From an uncultured Maricaulis sp. (lineage in GTDB: Bacteria > Pseudomonadota > Alphaproteobacteria > Caulobacterales > Maricaulaceae): DNA of 44,649 nucleotides. Within the stretch, counting starts at the first letter, position 1. Every line of letters starts with the position of its first letter. The notes under the pieces are model-generated. The model did not search any database. It was not told the DNA's origin and saw nothing but the letters and a program-made list of their open reading frames with translations. Shown here in pieces: positions 1-10,400 of the stretch. The translations under genes and the position numbers were made by a program. The stretch lies in NCBI RefSeq assembly GCF_905480005.1, contig NZ_CAJQOO010000005.1:1-44649 (forward strand), written 5' to 3'.

Positions 1-1293
1 GGCAGCGTCAGCCGCCGCGTCGGAGGCGGTCTCGTCTGCGACAGTGACTGCCGCGTCTGCCGCAGTGTCGGAGGCAGTATTGGAGGTGGTGTCAGAGGCC
101 AGGTCGACTTCGTCAGTGGCCACGATTTCTGCGGCGTCTGCGGCAATATCTGTTTCCGCATCGCTGGTTGGCGCAGCTGGCAAAAGATCGTCCTGGGCCG
201 GTGCCTCCACCTCGCCCGACCCGCCTTCGTCCTGGGCCGTTTCAACGGTGTCAGGTGTGTCAGGGGTGTCGGATGACGAGTCGTTGCTGGCTTCCGGTGC
301 AGACTCGGTCTCGGCGCTCGCCTCAGTCGGCGCGTCGCTGACTTCGGCAGCAGCCGGCTCGTCACTGCCCTCGGCCGTTGCGGTGGCCGCAGCGATGGCG
401 GCGCTCGCAATCACACCGGCCTTGGTGGCGTCGGATGTGTCGCTGGTGCGCACACCTTCCTGGGGCGGATTGCGCAGGGCGTGTTCGGCGAGGCGAGCCA
501 CACGGGCATTGAAACGCCCACCATCGCGAACGCGATTGATCAGGCCGCCCAGCATGAAGAGAAGCAGGCTGCCACCAATGACCGCGAGAGTCGGCAGGGC
601 GGCGCCCAGAATGGCACCGGTCGCCAGTGCCAGGGTCGCAAGCGCCGGGATATAGACCAGGCGCCAGGAGCGTCCGAGGAAGCTGAGCAGGGCCAGAAGG
701 CCAGCGCCGATGCCGATTCCCCACTCGGTCAGTTGATCCATCGGGATGAAGCCGAGCGATGCGAGCCCGTCCAGCAGGCCGGCAGGCAGGGCCGTCTCGA
801 GACGCCAGCCCGACAGGCCAGGCAGGAATGCGGCGATCTCGGCGTAAACGTCAAAGGCCGGAATTGATGCCATCAGATTCCCATTGACCTCGGTCAGGAA
901 GCCGTGAATGGCGGGCCAGACGGCGGCGATGGCGACCAGCGCCAGGGCCAGGACGGAGAGCCACCAATTGAAGCCACGGGTCACGCCCGAGCGGGCCAGA
1001 AGTCCGGTCGCATCCGGAGAGGCCCGCATCCAGGTGCCGCGCGTGTGATTGACGATGGCCGCCGGGCGCGAGCGCCGATTGGGTCCGGCCTGGACCCGCA
1101 AAACGCTGGCCGTATCCCCCGGCGCCAGCGCATTCGACCGCTCCAGAAGGTGGACATCATGTGCCATGCCATCCGTGTCGGTGACGCGGCCAGTCCCATC
1201 ATCGGAGGCGGAAACCTCGCCTGACACTGTATAGAAATCGATCCGGCGGGCGCCGAAAGACTGCCCGGCATGCGCGGTCGGTAACAAAGACAT
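1..1293 (-). CDS. Membrane protein with long acidic Ala/Asp/Glu-rich tail (partial, runs off left edge)
   Basis: An uninterrupted frame of 431 codons starts at the ATG complementary to 1291-1293 and is still open at base 1, so the C-terminus is missing. Residues 1-105 are soluble and begin MSLLPTAHAGQSFGARRIDF. Hydrophobic stretches at about 110-132, 191-206, 211-230 and 232-252 suggest four membrane segments. A short basic linker (RVRDGGRFNARVARLAEHAL) follows. From about residue 283 to the edge the protein is almost entirely Ala, Asp, Glu, Ser, Thr and Val with hardly any basic residue, so it is a low-complexity, probably disordered acidic tail. The gene is divergent from the lipoprotein gene at 1500, with a 206-base intergenic region. 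I do not recognise the family. The reading frame is secure because the hydrophobic helices and the consistent tail composition exist only in this frame. Confidence 0.75.
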   Translation of the reverse strand, partial: MSLLPTAHAGQSFGARRIDFYTVSGEVSASDDGTGRVTDTDGMAHDVHLLERSNALAPGDTASVLRVQAGPNRRSRPAAIVNHTRGTWMRASPDATGLLARSGVTRGFNWWLSVLALALVAIAAVWPAIHGFLTEVNGNLMASIPAFDVYAEIAAFLPGLSGWRLETALPAGLLDGLASLGFIPMDQLTEWGIGIGAGLLALLSFLGRSWRLVYIPALATLALATGAILGAALPTLAVIGGSLLLFMLGGLINRVRDGGRFNARVARLAEHALRNPPQEGVRTSDTSDATKAGVIASAAIAAATATAEGSDEPAAAEVSDAPTEASAETESAPEASNDSSSDTPDTPDTVETAQDEGGSGEVEAPAQDDLLPAAPTSDAETDIAADAAEIVATDEVDLASDTTSNTASDTAADAAVTVADETASDAAADAA

Positions 1294-1499
1294 GGCTTTA
1301 CGCACCTCTAACAACAAATCACCCGTCCGATTGTCCCAAATCGGCAGGCCCCTCACCCGTTTCCGGTGAAGTCTACAAGTTTGATGCCGGAAATAGAACG
1401 GTCTTCATCAATTCTTCAGAAATTGTTCAACATCTGTTCCGCCGCCGCTCCGCTGAAAGCGTGCTTCCGTGTTCTCCGGCGAGTCGCTAGCTTGCCGTC

Positions 1500-1946
1500 A
1501 TGCGAAGCTTGGTCGTCTGTTTCTGCCTTGTCCTGACTGCCTGTGGCGCGGTTCCGATGCCGGACCTGCCCGGTCTGACGCCGCCTGGGCGTGGCCCGTT
1601 CATCCCGCGTGACCAATTGCCGGTTCCGCCGAATGTCGAACGCATGATGGGGCCGGAGGATTGTCGGGGTTCGACCCTCGCTGCCGTGTCGGCGGCGCTA
1701 CCGGATTATCCGGCCCGCGCCTGGGCGCGGGGTCGGCAGGGCTGGGTCGTGGTGCGCTTCCATGTCTATGCCGATGGCAGTGTTCATCGCGCCCGGGTCC
1801 ATCGCGCGGTGCCTGACGGGCCGTTCAACCGGGCTACCGAGCGAGCGGTCTCGAACTGGGAGTTCGCTCCGCTGGACGGCGTGGACAGTCTGGAGAATTG
1901 CGTCGTCATGTTCGAATTTCGCGCCGGCGAAGTGCACATTCGCTGA
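1500..1946 (+). CDS. Small lipoprotein with TonB C-terminal-like domain
   Basis: The 148-residue product starts with a lipoprotein signal ending LTAC at Cys15. After a Pro-rich spacer (residues 20-45) the C-terminal half follows the TonB_C pattern: YPARAWARGRQGWVVVRFHV, then a DGSV turn, a V..A.P.G.F..A...A motif and WEFAP near residue 121. Two other cysteines, in EDCRG and ENCVV, could form a disulfide. Proteins of this sort resemble TonB energy transducers but lack the N-terminal transmembrane anchor and long Pro linker, so this one is more likely an outer-membrane-anchored periplasmic protein of unknown role. No ExbB/ExbD genes are nearby. No convincing terminator follows; a short GC hairpin at 2032-2047 lacks a T-tract. 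Confidence 0.7.
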   Translation: MRSLVVCFCLVLTACGAVPMPDLPGLTPPGRGPFIPRDQLPVPPNVERMMGPEDCRGSTLAAVSAALPDYPARAWARGRQGWVVVRFHVYADGSVHRARVHRAVPDGPFNRATERAVSNWEFAPLDGVDSLENCVVMFEFRAGEVHIR

Positions 1947-2239
1947 GCTGAACGCAGTTTCCACATCTTCCTGCAGTGTGGCTGGGTCTGCCGTACGGAC
2001 CAGACCGGGCGTCCCTCTGTTTGCGATATTGCAGGGCTGAGGCCCTGTGACGCCCCAATGCCGTCCCGCCGCCGCCCGGGCGCGGGCCTTGTTTTTCCCC
2101 ACCTCTCTTCGCCAGGGTATATAACTTATTAGAGTTTTTAGCGGCCCGGGCATCGCCCGCGAGTCCAGTGGCCGGTATCATGGTGATTCGTGAGGGCCGC
2201 AAGCGATTTGGGGGCGGGTCCGCACCCAGGGCGACATTG

Positions 2240-4729
2240 ATGACCGGACAGACATTTCAGTTCGTGACACTTGCTGTCACCGTCGGGGCCGTAGCCTTTG
2301 CTGTCGCTGTCGGCATCTGGGCCTTCAAGCTGACATCCGGTGCGCGTGGTGCACAGGCGCTCTGGCGTCGCAAACTGGCCGAACTCGAAGACCGCATCGC
2401 CCGGGCTGACAGCGTTTTCGGCGCGCATCCCGGCCTTGTCCTGGTCTGGGATCAACCGCCTTCAGACGAACCTGAAGCAGGGTGGGGTGAGCCGCGCATC
2501 TTTGGCTCCTCTGTCGCGCTGGCCTCGCTCTTGCGCTTTGCCGAGGCAAGCGACGGCCCCAACCCGGCCGGACTCCTCATGGAAGGGCTCGCCGATTATG
2601 AAGCCCGATCTGCCGGCGGCGATGAAACGACCCTGCGCCGCCGCTTCCAGGAGTTGACGCAGAAGGGTCAACCTTTCTCCCTGACCATTCTCGGCCCGAG
2701 CGGGCGCTTCCTCGAAGTCGACGGGCGCGCCGCCGGAATCCAGCTTGTGGTCTGGCTGTCCGATGCAACGATCCGCGGACTCGAGGAGTCCGGGGCACGG
2801 GGTCGGATCGAGGAGGCCCGCCGTCTGGTCTCCAAGGATCCGCTGGCCTTCCTCGACATGCTCGGTCGTGCGCCTTTCCCCGCTTGGCGGATGAATGCCA
2901 GCGGCCGGATGGAGTGGGCGAACCAGGCTTATGTGAAAGCCGTCGAAAGCGACACGATCGACGCCACGCTCGATCGCCAGATCCTTCTGGACGGGGCGAT
3001 GTCCGAACTGGCCAACCGCGCGACCACTGCCGGTGAATCGGTGGAGGAAATGCGCATTGTTGTGGTCGACGGCGCCCGGCGCGGCCTGAACTTTCTGGTT
3101 TTCCCGGTCTCGGGCGGCGCGGCAGGCTTCGCCGTGGATGTGACCGATGGTGAGGAAGCCAAGGCAGCGCTCGCCCGCTTCCGTCGTGCCCATGATGACA
3201 CCCTCAATCACATGGCCGAGGCCGTGGTGGTGTTCGATCGGTCCAAGCGCCTGAACTTTCACAACAAGGCATTCTCCAACCTGTTCAAGCTGGACGATGC
3301 CTGGCTCAATGAGCGGCCGGGACACGCCCAATTCCTCGACCGCATGCGCGAAAAGCGCCTTCTGCCCGAGCAGGCCGATTTCGGCGGCTGGAAGAGCGAG
3401 GAGCTGGCGCGCTATGACGCCCCGCCGAACGAGGAAACGCCGGACGAACTCTGGCCTCTGCCTGATGGCCGGACCCTGCGTGTCGCGCGCCAACGCCACC
3501 CGCTGGGCGGCCTCATGCTGATTTTCGAGGACAAGACCGACGAACTTGCCCTGCGTGCGCGCTACAACACGCTGATCAATGTCCAGCGGGCCACGCTCGA
3601 CAAGCTGCACGAGGCCGTCGCGGTGTTCGGTGCCCATGGTCGTCTGCAGCTGAATAATTCTGCCTTCGAGGACCTGTGGGGCTTCGAGGCTGATGAGCTG
3701 GATGGTCAGCCTGATTTCGATACGGTGTCGGAGACCTGCGCTGCGCTGTTCACGGATGATCGCGTCTGGACCGACATCAAGGCCCGGGTCACTGATCCCA
3801 GCCCGCAGGCCCGCAAGCAGGTCACCGGCGAGATGCGCCGCGCGGACGGCCGGGTCCTGACCTATCTGACACGGCCGCTGCCGGATGGCGCGACGCTGAT
3901 CTGCTGGGATGACGTCACCGATAGTCGCCGTATCGAGGAAGCCCTGCGCGAGCGCGCGGAGGCGCTGGAGACGTCGGAGCGCATCAAGACCGAATTTGTC
4001 GAGCATGTGAGCTATCAATTGCGCACGCCGCTGACGACGATTGGCGGGTATGCCGACATGTTGGCCCAGGGCTTTGCCGGTGAATTGTCCGATCGCCAGA
4101 AAGAGCCGATGTCGGCAATCCAGTCAGCCGCCGCCCATCTCGCGAAGCTGATCGACGATATTCTCGATGTTGCGGCGATCGATGCCGGCCAGCTCGAGCT
4201 GGAACTCGGCGATGTCGATCTGGGTGATGTGGCCCGTGAAGCCGCCGAGCTTATCGCTGCCCGAGCCGATCATCACGCGATCAAGCTGTCTATCGATGTG
4301 GAAGAGGAGCTGGGTCTGCTCCGGGCCGATCGCAATCGCCTGAAACAGGTATCGATGAACCTGCTCTCCAATGCGGTTCGTCATGTCGCGACCGGCGGTG
4401 CGGTGACGATTGGCGCGCGCCGTAATGGCGAGGACATCACGCTCTGGGTCCAGGATGATGGCGAGGGTATCGCGCCGGACAAACAGGCCAGCGTGTTCGA
4501 CCGCTTCTCGCGTGGCGAGCGCGGCGGTGCCGGTCTTGGCCTGTCACTGGTCAAGGAAATTGCCGAACTGCACGGCGGCTGGGTCGAGCTTCAGTCCGAG
4601 CCGGAACACGGCACGCTGGTCTCCTGCCATCTGCCGCTGGAGCCCCGCAGCACGGCGGCCCCGCCCGAGCTGGATTTCACCAGCCGGGCAGCCACGCGAC
4701 TGGCCGGAGATCGGGCTCGCGCCGAATAA
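2240..4729 (+). CDS. divL: DivL-type PAS pseudo-histidine kinase (cell-cycle regulator)
   Basis: The 829-residue protein has an N-terminal membrane anchor (about 8-33), three PAS-like segments (starting near 200, 317 and 450), a dimerisation domain and a C-terminal HATPase_c domain. The decisive feature is the H-box: it reads HVSYQLRTPLTT, with Tyr592 where ordinary histidine kinases have the phospho-acceptor His. That substitution is the hallmark of Caulobacter DivL, which controls the CckA-CtrA phosphorelay with DivK. The N box (LLSNAVRHV), the G1 box (DDGEGIAP) and GAGLGLSLVK are intact. I chose the ATG at 2240 because the hydrophobic anchor follows directly; an in-frame ATG at 2168 would add 24 charged residues. 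The region 1947-2239 otherwise holds only AT-rich sequence near 2118-2135, which may contain a promoter. The neighbouring tsaE-addAB cluster also fits the Caulobacterales arrangement as I recall it. Confidence 0.9.
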   Translation: MTGQTFQFVTLAVTVGAVAFAVAVGIWAFKLTSGARGAQALWRRKLAELEDRIARADSVFGAHPGLVLVWDQPPSDEPEAGWGEPRIFGSSVALASLLRFAEASDGPNPAGLLMEGLADYEARSAGGDETTLRRRFQELTQKGQPFSLTILGPSGRFLEVDGRAAGIQLVVWLSDATIRGLEESGARGRIEEARRLVSKDPLAFLDMLGRAPFPAWRMNASGRMEWANQAYVKAVESDTIDATLDRQILLDGAMSELANRATTAGESVEEMRIVVVDGARRGLNFLVFPVSGGAAGFAVDVTDGEEAKAALARFRRAHDDTLNHMAEAVVVFDRSKRLNFHNKAFSNLFKLDDAWLNERPGHAQFLDRMREKRLLPEQADFGGWKSEELARYDAPPNEETPDELWPLPDGRTLRVARQRHPLGGLMLIFEDKTDELALRARYNTLINVQRATLDKLHEAVAVFGAHGRLQLNNSAFEDLWGFEADELDGQPDFDTVSETCAALFTDDRVWTDIKARVTDPSPQARKQVTGEMRRADGRVLTYLTRPLPDGATLICWDDVTDSRRIEEALRERAEALETSERIKTEFVEHVSYQLRTPLTTIGGYADMLAQGFAGELSDRQKEPMSAIQSAAAHLAKLIDDILDVAAIDAGQLELELGDVDLGDVAREAAELIAARADHHAIKLSIDVEEELGLLRADRNRLKQVSMNLLSNAVRHVATGGAVTIGARRNGEDITLWVQDDGEGIAPDKQASVFDRFSRGERGGAGLGLSLVKEIAELHGGWVELQSEPEHGTLVSCHLPLEPRSTAAPPELDFTSRAATRLAGDRARAE

Positions 4730-4771
4730 TCCGGGGCTTGCACTGACAGTTCAAGGCGCCGCGACGGGCAA

Positions 4772-5140
<369 letters not shown>

Positions 5141-5195
5141 TCAAGATTCAGCCTCACCGCTTGCCGTGTCGGGCGGGCTTCGCTAAGCGCAATCC

Positions 5196-5672
5196 ATGGG
5201 GAATTCGAACTCTGTTTCCTTGCCCGACCTGGCAGCCACGCAGGCCCTCGCAAATCGCCTGTCTGCAGCCTTGCGCGCCGGCGACACCGTCTTCCTGACC
5301 GGTGATCTCGGGGCTGGCAAGACGACGCTCGCGCGCACAGTCATTGCGACCCTGTGCGGGGTCGAGAATGCGCCCAGCCCGACCTATACGCTGATCCAGA
5401 CCTATGAGGGTGTAAAAGGTGAACTCTGGCATGCCGATCTGTACCGGATCGAACAGGCCGGGGAGCTGGATGAATTGGGTCTGGAGGATGCTTTCGGGGA
5501 CATCATCGTGATGATTGAATGGCCGGACCGGCTATTCGGCCTGGTGCCGGATGACCGGCTGGAAATCCATCTCGAAATGGCCGGGGATAGTCCGGGCGAT
5601 GCGATGGACACACCGCGGCGGGCACGCTTAACAGGGTTCGGGGAGTGGGAGACACGCCTTGACGATATCTGA
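5196..5672 (+). CDS. tsaE: tRNA threonylcarbamoyladenosine biosynthesis ATPase TsaE
   Basis: This 158-residue P-loop protein has the Walker A motif GDLGAGKTT at 36-44, then SPTYTLIQTYEG and WHADLYRI, all typical of TsaE (YjeE). TsaE is the ATPase of the TsaBDE complex that makes N6-threonylcarbamoyl-adenosine at position 37 of ANN-decoding tRNAs. WPDR near residue 110 is also conserved. It is the first gene of the plus-strand operon that continues into amgK, whose start overlaps its end by 14 bases. The region 5093-5195 between it and the divergent ferredoxin must contain its promoter; I see no clear consensus there. Confidence 0.93.
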   Translation: MGNSNSVSLPDLAATQALANRLSAALRAGDTVFLTGDLGAGKTTLARTVIATLCGVENAPSPTYTLIQTYEGVKGELWHADLYRIEQAGELDELGLEDAFGDIIVMIEWPDRLFGLVPDDRLEIHLEMAGDSPGDAMDTPRRARLTGFGEWETRLDDI

Positions 5673-6759
5673 CCGTAGCGCCGCGATGGCGGCTTTCCTG
5701 AATGCCGCCGGATGGGGTGATGCAGAGCAGCAGCCACTGCCCGGCGACGCTTCGACCCGGCGCTATGTTCGCCTGACCCGGGGTGAGGCAAAGGCCATGC
5801 TGATGGATGCGCCGGCCTCGGCGGAAGCGCCCGCCTGCCCGCCTGATGCAAGTCCCGATGAGCGGGTCGCGCTGGGCTATAATGCGGTGGCGCGTCTTGC
5901 GGGCGCCAATCTGGCCGCCTTCGCCGGTCTGGCCGACGCCCTGGGTGAGCGCGGATTTTCCGCTCCAACCATTCTCGCCAGCGATTTGGCGGAGGGCTTT
6001 CTCCTGCTTGAGGATCTCGGCGATGACCTGATCGCCCGCCTCCTGCCCGGGACGCTTCACGAAGGCACGCTCTACGGAAAGGCAGTCGACGTCCTCGCAG
6101 CGATCTACCGGTCCAGCTTTCCCGCGACGGTCGAGCGCGATGGCCAGTCCTGGCCACTTCTTCGCTATGACACAACGGCGCTGATGGCCGAGGCAGACCT
6201 GTTTCTCGACTGGTTCCTGGGCAAACATGTCGGTGCCGGGCTCGACGAGGCTGCGCGCGACGACTGGCACGCAATCTGGGCCCGGGCCTTCGAGCGTCTT
6301 GACCATTGTGCGCCAGGCCTGGTGCTGCGAGATTTTCATGCTGAAAACCTCATCTTCTTGCCCGACCGGGAAGGCGAGGCCGCGATTGGCCTGCTCGACT
6401 TCCAGGACGCGGTCATGGGGCATCCGGCCTATGATCTCGTCTCGCTGATCGAGGATGCCCGGCGCAATGTCGAGCGCAAGCTGGCGGTGCCGCTCAAGGC
6501 GCGTTTCATTGCGCAGGCCGGGATTGAGGATGCGGCCGGTTTCGACGCCGCCTACGCGGTCGTGGGCGCACAGCGTAATGCCAAGATTCTCGGCATCTTC
6601 GTCCGCCTCGCCATGCGTGATGGCAAGCAGAACTATCTCGACCTCCTGCCGCGGGTCGCGCGCCATTTCGTGGCCGATCTTCAGCATCCGGCCCTGATGC
6701 CCTTGCACATGTGGGTGAAGGCTCATGCGCCGCAGGTCTTCGCGGAAGCACACAAATGA
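5659..6759 (+). CDS. amgK: N-acetylmuramate/N-acetylglucosamine anomeric kinase AmgK
   Basis: The 366-residue protein belongs to the aminoglycoside-phosphotransferase/choline-kinase fold. The N-terminus contains GDASTRRYVRL followed by MLMDAP (48-52), typical of AmgK. The catalytic loop is RDFHAEN (224-230), with the metal-binding DFQD at 247-250. AmgK phosphorylates the anomeric hydroxyl of MurNAc (and GlcNAc) in the peptidoglycan-recycling bypass first described in Pseudomonas; MurU, the next gene, uses its product. The start is TTG at 5659, preceded by a purine-rich GGGAGTGGGAG. An ATG nine codons later is a possible alternative. The frame overlaps tsaE by 14 bases and shares an ATGA with murU, so translation is probably coupled. 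Confidence 0.93.
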   Translation: MTISDRSAAMAAFLNAAGWGDAEQQPLPGDASTRRYVRLTRGEAKAMLMDAPASAEAPACPPDASPDERVALGYNAVARLAGANLAAFAGLADALGERGFSAPTILASDLAEGFLLLEDLGDDLIARLLPGTLHEGTLYGKAVDVLAAIYRSSFPATVERDGQSWPLLRYDTTALMAEADLFLDWFLGKHVGAGLDEAARDDWHAIWARAFERLDHCAPGLVLRDFHAENLIFLPDREGEAAIGLLDFQDAVMGHPAYDLVSLIEDARRNVERKLAVPLKARFIAQAGIEDAAGFDAAYAVVGAQRNAKILGIFVRLAMRDGKQNYLDLLPRVARHFVADLQHPALMPLHMWVKAHAPQVFAEAHK

Positions 6760-7469
6760 TCGAGATCCGCACTGCCATGGCGCTGGCCGCAGGACTGGGG
6801 ACGCGTATGCGGCCGGTCACCAATGACCGACCCAAGGCTCTGGTCGAAATTGGCGGCAAGACATTGCTGGACTGGGCGCTGGACCGGTATGCGGCCGGCG
6901 GGGTCGAGCGCTGTGTGGTCAATATCCATCATTTTGCTGATCTGATGGACGCGCATCTCGCCACCCGCACCGGCGCCCCGGAGATCATCATCTCGGATGA
7001 GCGCGGTGAAGTGCTGGAAACCGGTGGCGGCGTGGTCAAGGCTCTGCCCGAGCTGGGCGCTGACCCGGTCTTCATTTCCAATATTGATGCGATCTGGGAG
7101 GAGGCTGGCGCCGCCTCGCTCGACAGCCTGCGTGCGGCCTGGGATGAGAGACGGATGGACGCCCTTCTGCTGATGGCGCCGATGGGCAATACGCTTGGCT
7201 TTGATGGTCCCGGTGACGCTTTCCTCGAGGGCGACGGGCGGGTCCGCTTCCGCGGCGAGGCGGCCAGCGCGCCCTTTGCCTACGCCGGCGTCCAGATCCT
7301 GCACCCGCGCGCCCTGCTCGGGCGCCCGGCGTCGCGTTTCTCGATGATGGAGGTCTGGCGTGTCCTGGCCAGTGCAGGGCGGCTCTACGGTGTCGTCTTG
7401 CCGGAATTCTGGATGCATGTCGGCGATCCGAACGCCCTGGCTGAGGCGGAAGCCCGGCTGGCGCGGTGA
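6756..7469 (+). CDS. murU: N-acetylmuramate alpha-1-phosphate uridylyltransferase MurU
   Basis: This 237-residue nucleotidyltransferase carries the sugar-1-phosphate signature LAAGLGTRMRPVTNDRPKAL (residues 10-29), including the catalytic Lys27. Later motifs are ETGGGVVKAL and FISNIDAIW, where the Asp coordinates the metal. MurU converts MurNAc-1-phosphate made by AmgK to UDP-MurNAc and so bypasses de novo UDP-MurNAc synthesis; this route is known to lower fosfomycin sensitivity. The start at 6756 overlaps the amgK stop (ATGA); a longer in-frame start at 6711 would lie deep inside amgK and adds residues absent from the family. Its stop overlaps the GTG start of addB. Confidence 0.93.
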   Translation: MIEIRTAMALAAGLGTRMRPVTNDRPKALVEIGGKTLLDWALDRYAAGGVERCVVNIHHFADLMDAHLATRTGAPEIIISDERGEVLETGGGVVKALPELGADPVFISNIDAIWEEAGAASLDSLRAAWDERRMDALLLMAPMGNTLGFDGPGDAFLEGDGRVRFRGEAASAPFAYAGVQILHPRALLGRPASRFSMMEVWRVLASAGRLYGVVLPEFWMHVGDPNALAEAEARLAR

Positions 7470-10400
7470 GTGAACGGCTTTTCGATACGTCCGGGCCCGG
7501 CCTTTACACCCTCCCGCCCCAGGCGGATTTTCTGCGGGCCATAGCGACCACGCTGCGGGAGTCTTTTGACGCCGCGGAAAACCCGGATGCGCTGACCCGG
7601 CTTCTCATTCTGACCCCCACGCGCCGGGCTGCGAAGGCCCTGGGTGATGTCTTTGCCGACCTGGCTGGCAATGGGGTCGCGCTTTTGCCACTCATCCGTC
7701 CGATCGGCGATGTCGACGTGGATGACCCGCCCTTCGAGCCAGGCGAGCTCGCCGGCCTGGCCGCGCCCGCGATCTCGCCGGAGCGGCGCCGCTACGAGCT
7801 GGCACGCCTCATCCTGGCCAAGGAACGCGCGCTGGGTCGACCGATCGGTGTCGGCGGCGCCCTGTCACTGGCTGATTCCCTCGCTGCTCTGCTCGATGAT
7901 CTGGCGACCGAGGATGTCAGCGATCTCTCGACCCTGGACGAGGCGGTGGAGAGCTATCTCCCGGCCGACCGGCGCGAGGCTGTCGAGTTCCTCGATATCG
8001 TCCAGCGCGTCTGGCCTGCCCGGCTGGCCGAGCTGGGTCTGACCGATGCCGCCAGTCGGCGTTCCCTGGTTCTGCGTGAGCTGGTGGCGCGCTGGTCCCG
8101 AAACGCGCCGGACCATCCGGTCCTGGCGGTCGGCTCGACGGGCTCCATCCCCGCGGCGCGCGACCTTATGGCGGTGATCGCCAATCTGCCCGAGGGCGCG
8201 GTCGTCCTGCCCGGCTTTGACTGGGATGCCGATCAGTCGGCCTGGGACTCGATTGCCGACGATCACCCGCAATGGGCGATGAAGCGTTTCGTCGAGGAGT
8301 TGGGCCTGGCCCGGGAAGCGGTCAAGGCATGGCCAGGCGCGGCCGAGACCGCCGAGGCCGCCCGGCGGCGGCGTCTGATAGCCGAGGCCCTGCGTCCGGC
8401 GGATACCACGGATGAATGGCTGACCCGGATTGCCACGCTGACCGGCCAGTATGGCGATGACTTCTTCGCGGCGGGTCTGGACGGGTTGAGCCTGGTCGAG
8501 GCGCCGGACGAGATCACCGAAGCGCGGTCCTGCGCCCTCATGCTCCGCGAGACACTGGAAACACCTGACCGCACGGCCATCCTTGTGACGCCGGACCGCA
8601 TGCTGGCACGCCGGGTCTCGGCTGAAATGCTCCGCTTTGGCGTTCGGCTGGATGATTCCGGCGGGGCAGCGCTGGCCGAGACGCCTGCCGGCGCGTTTCT
8701 CACCCGCGTGCTGGATGCCGCGAGCGATTGCGGGAGCGTCGTGGCGCTGACGGCCTTGTGGGGCTCTCCATTGTTCCGTGGCGGATGCGCGCGTGGTCAG
8801 GCTCATACCGTGCTGGCCAAATTCGAGGCCGAGGCCCTGCGTGGGGCCCGCCCCGGTCGGGACCTGGCTGCAGTCCGGGCGCGACTGGACGGAGAATTCG
8901 TCAAACTCTTCGATGCGGACCGGGCACAGATCGAGTCCATCCTGGACTGCCTGGAGACGGCGTTCGCCGGGCTTCTGAGTGATGAGGCCCGACCGGCGCG
9001 TGATTGGGCCCGGGCCCATGCAGAGGCCGCCGAGGCCCTGGCCGAGGATGGCGGTGACCGCGGTGCCGAGGCGGTGTGGTCAGGCGAGGGCGGTGAAGCA
9101 GCCGCCGGTCTTCTGCGCTCTCTCCTCGAGGAAAGCGAGGCCCTGCCCGCAATGCGTTTGCGTGATTACACCCAGGCCTTCGCGGAAATGTGTCGCGCCC
9201 GCCGTGTCGCGCCGCGGGTGGGTGTGCATCCGCGACTACAGGTCCTGGGCCCGCTGGAAGCGCGCCTGATTACCGCCGACCGGGTCATCCTGGCCGGGCT
9301 GAATGAGGGCGTCTGGCCGCCGGGGCCGGGGGCGGACCCCTGGCTGTCGGCCGGAATGCGACGACGGGTCGGGCTGGGCGCGCCAGAGCGGCGCTATGGG
9401 CTGGCCGCCCATGATTTTGCCCAGCTGGCTGCCGCACCCGAAGTGATCCTGACCCGGGCCCAGAAGTCTGAAGGCTCGCCGACCGTCGCCTCGCGCTGGC
9501 TGTGGCGATTGAAGACGCTGGCGCGTGGCGCGCTGGGCGATGGGGCCGCCGCGTCTTTTGCGCCGGATATCGATTATGTGGCCCTGTCGCGCGCCCTGGA
9601 CGATCCCGCCACGCCGCCCCGCCCGGCCCCGCGTCCGACGCCCTGTCCTCCGGTCAGTGTGCGGCCGCGCCGGATGTCGATCACCGAGATCCGGACCTGG
9701 GTTCGCGACCCTTACGCCATCTATGCCCGCCATGTTCTGGGCCTGCGGCGCCTGGACCCGGCTGATATGCCGCCCGGTCCTCGCGAGCGGGGATCGGCGC
9801 TGCATGACGCGCTCGAAGCAGTCGTCCCGCGCTGGACGGAGGGCGTTCCCGATGATGCGGTGGCCCAGTTGCTGGCGGTGGCGGAGCCGCATCTCGAAAA
9901 GGTCGGCTTCGGCCCGGAAGACCGTGTCCTCGAGCGGGCCCGATTCGAGCGGGCAGCGCGCTGGCTGGTGGGATGGGAGGCCGAGCGCCGGGCGCGGGGC
10001 ATTCGGCTCGACCAGGTCGAGATCAAGGGCCGGATGGGATTCGACGCCCCCGCTGGCGAATGGATATTGACGGGACGCTCGGATCGGTTTGATCGCCATC
10101 CGGACGGGCGGCTGGATATCATCGATTACAAGACCGGGTCCTCGGCGAGCGCCAAATCGATCAAGGCCGGCTTTGACCCGCAATTGCCGCTCACCGCTGC
10201 AATGGCACGTGACGGCGCGTTCGACGCGCTCGAGCCGGGCGCGCCATCGGGTCTCTACTACATCTCCCTGCCGGGCAATGCGCTGGGCGGCAAGGAGGTG
10301 CGGATCGACGGAGGCAAAATGCCCGAAGCCCCGGATTTCGCAGACCAGGCGGTCGAGGATCTGCGCCAGTGGATTGCTCGTTTCGATGACGAAACAATGT

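Noticed and set aside
2462-4018. Long minus-strand open frame (over 500 codons) inside divL
   Set aside because: It is antisense to a kinase with all its motifs; high-GC DNA gives such frames and the translation lacks domain features.
5503-6753. Long minus-strand open frame across tsaE/amgK
   Set aside because: Shadow of AmgK, which has its catalytic motifs; the antisense product is rich in Arg/Gly/Gln with no motif.
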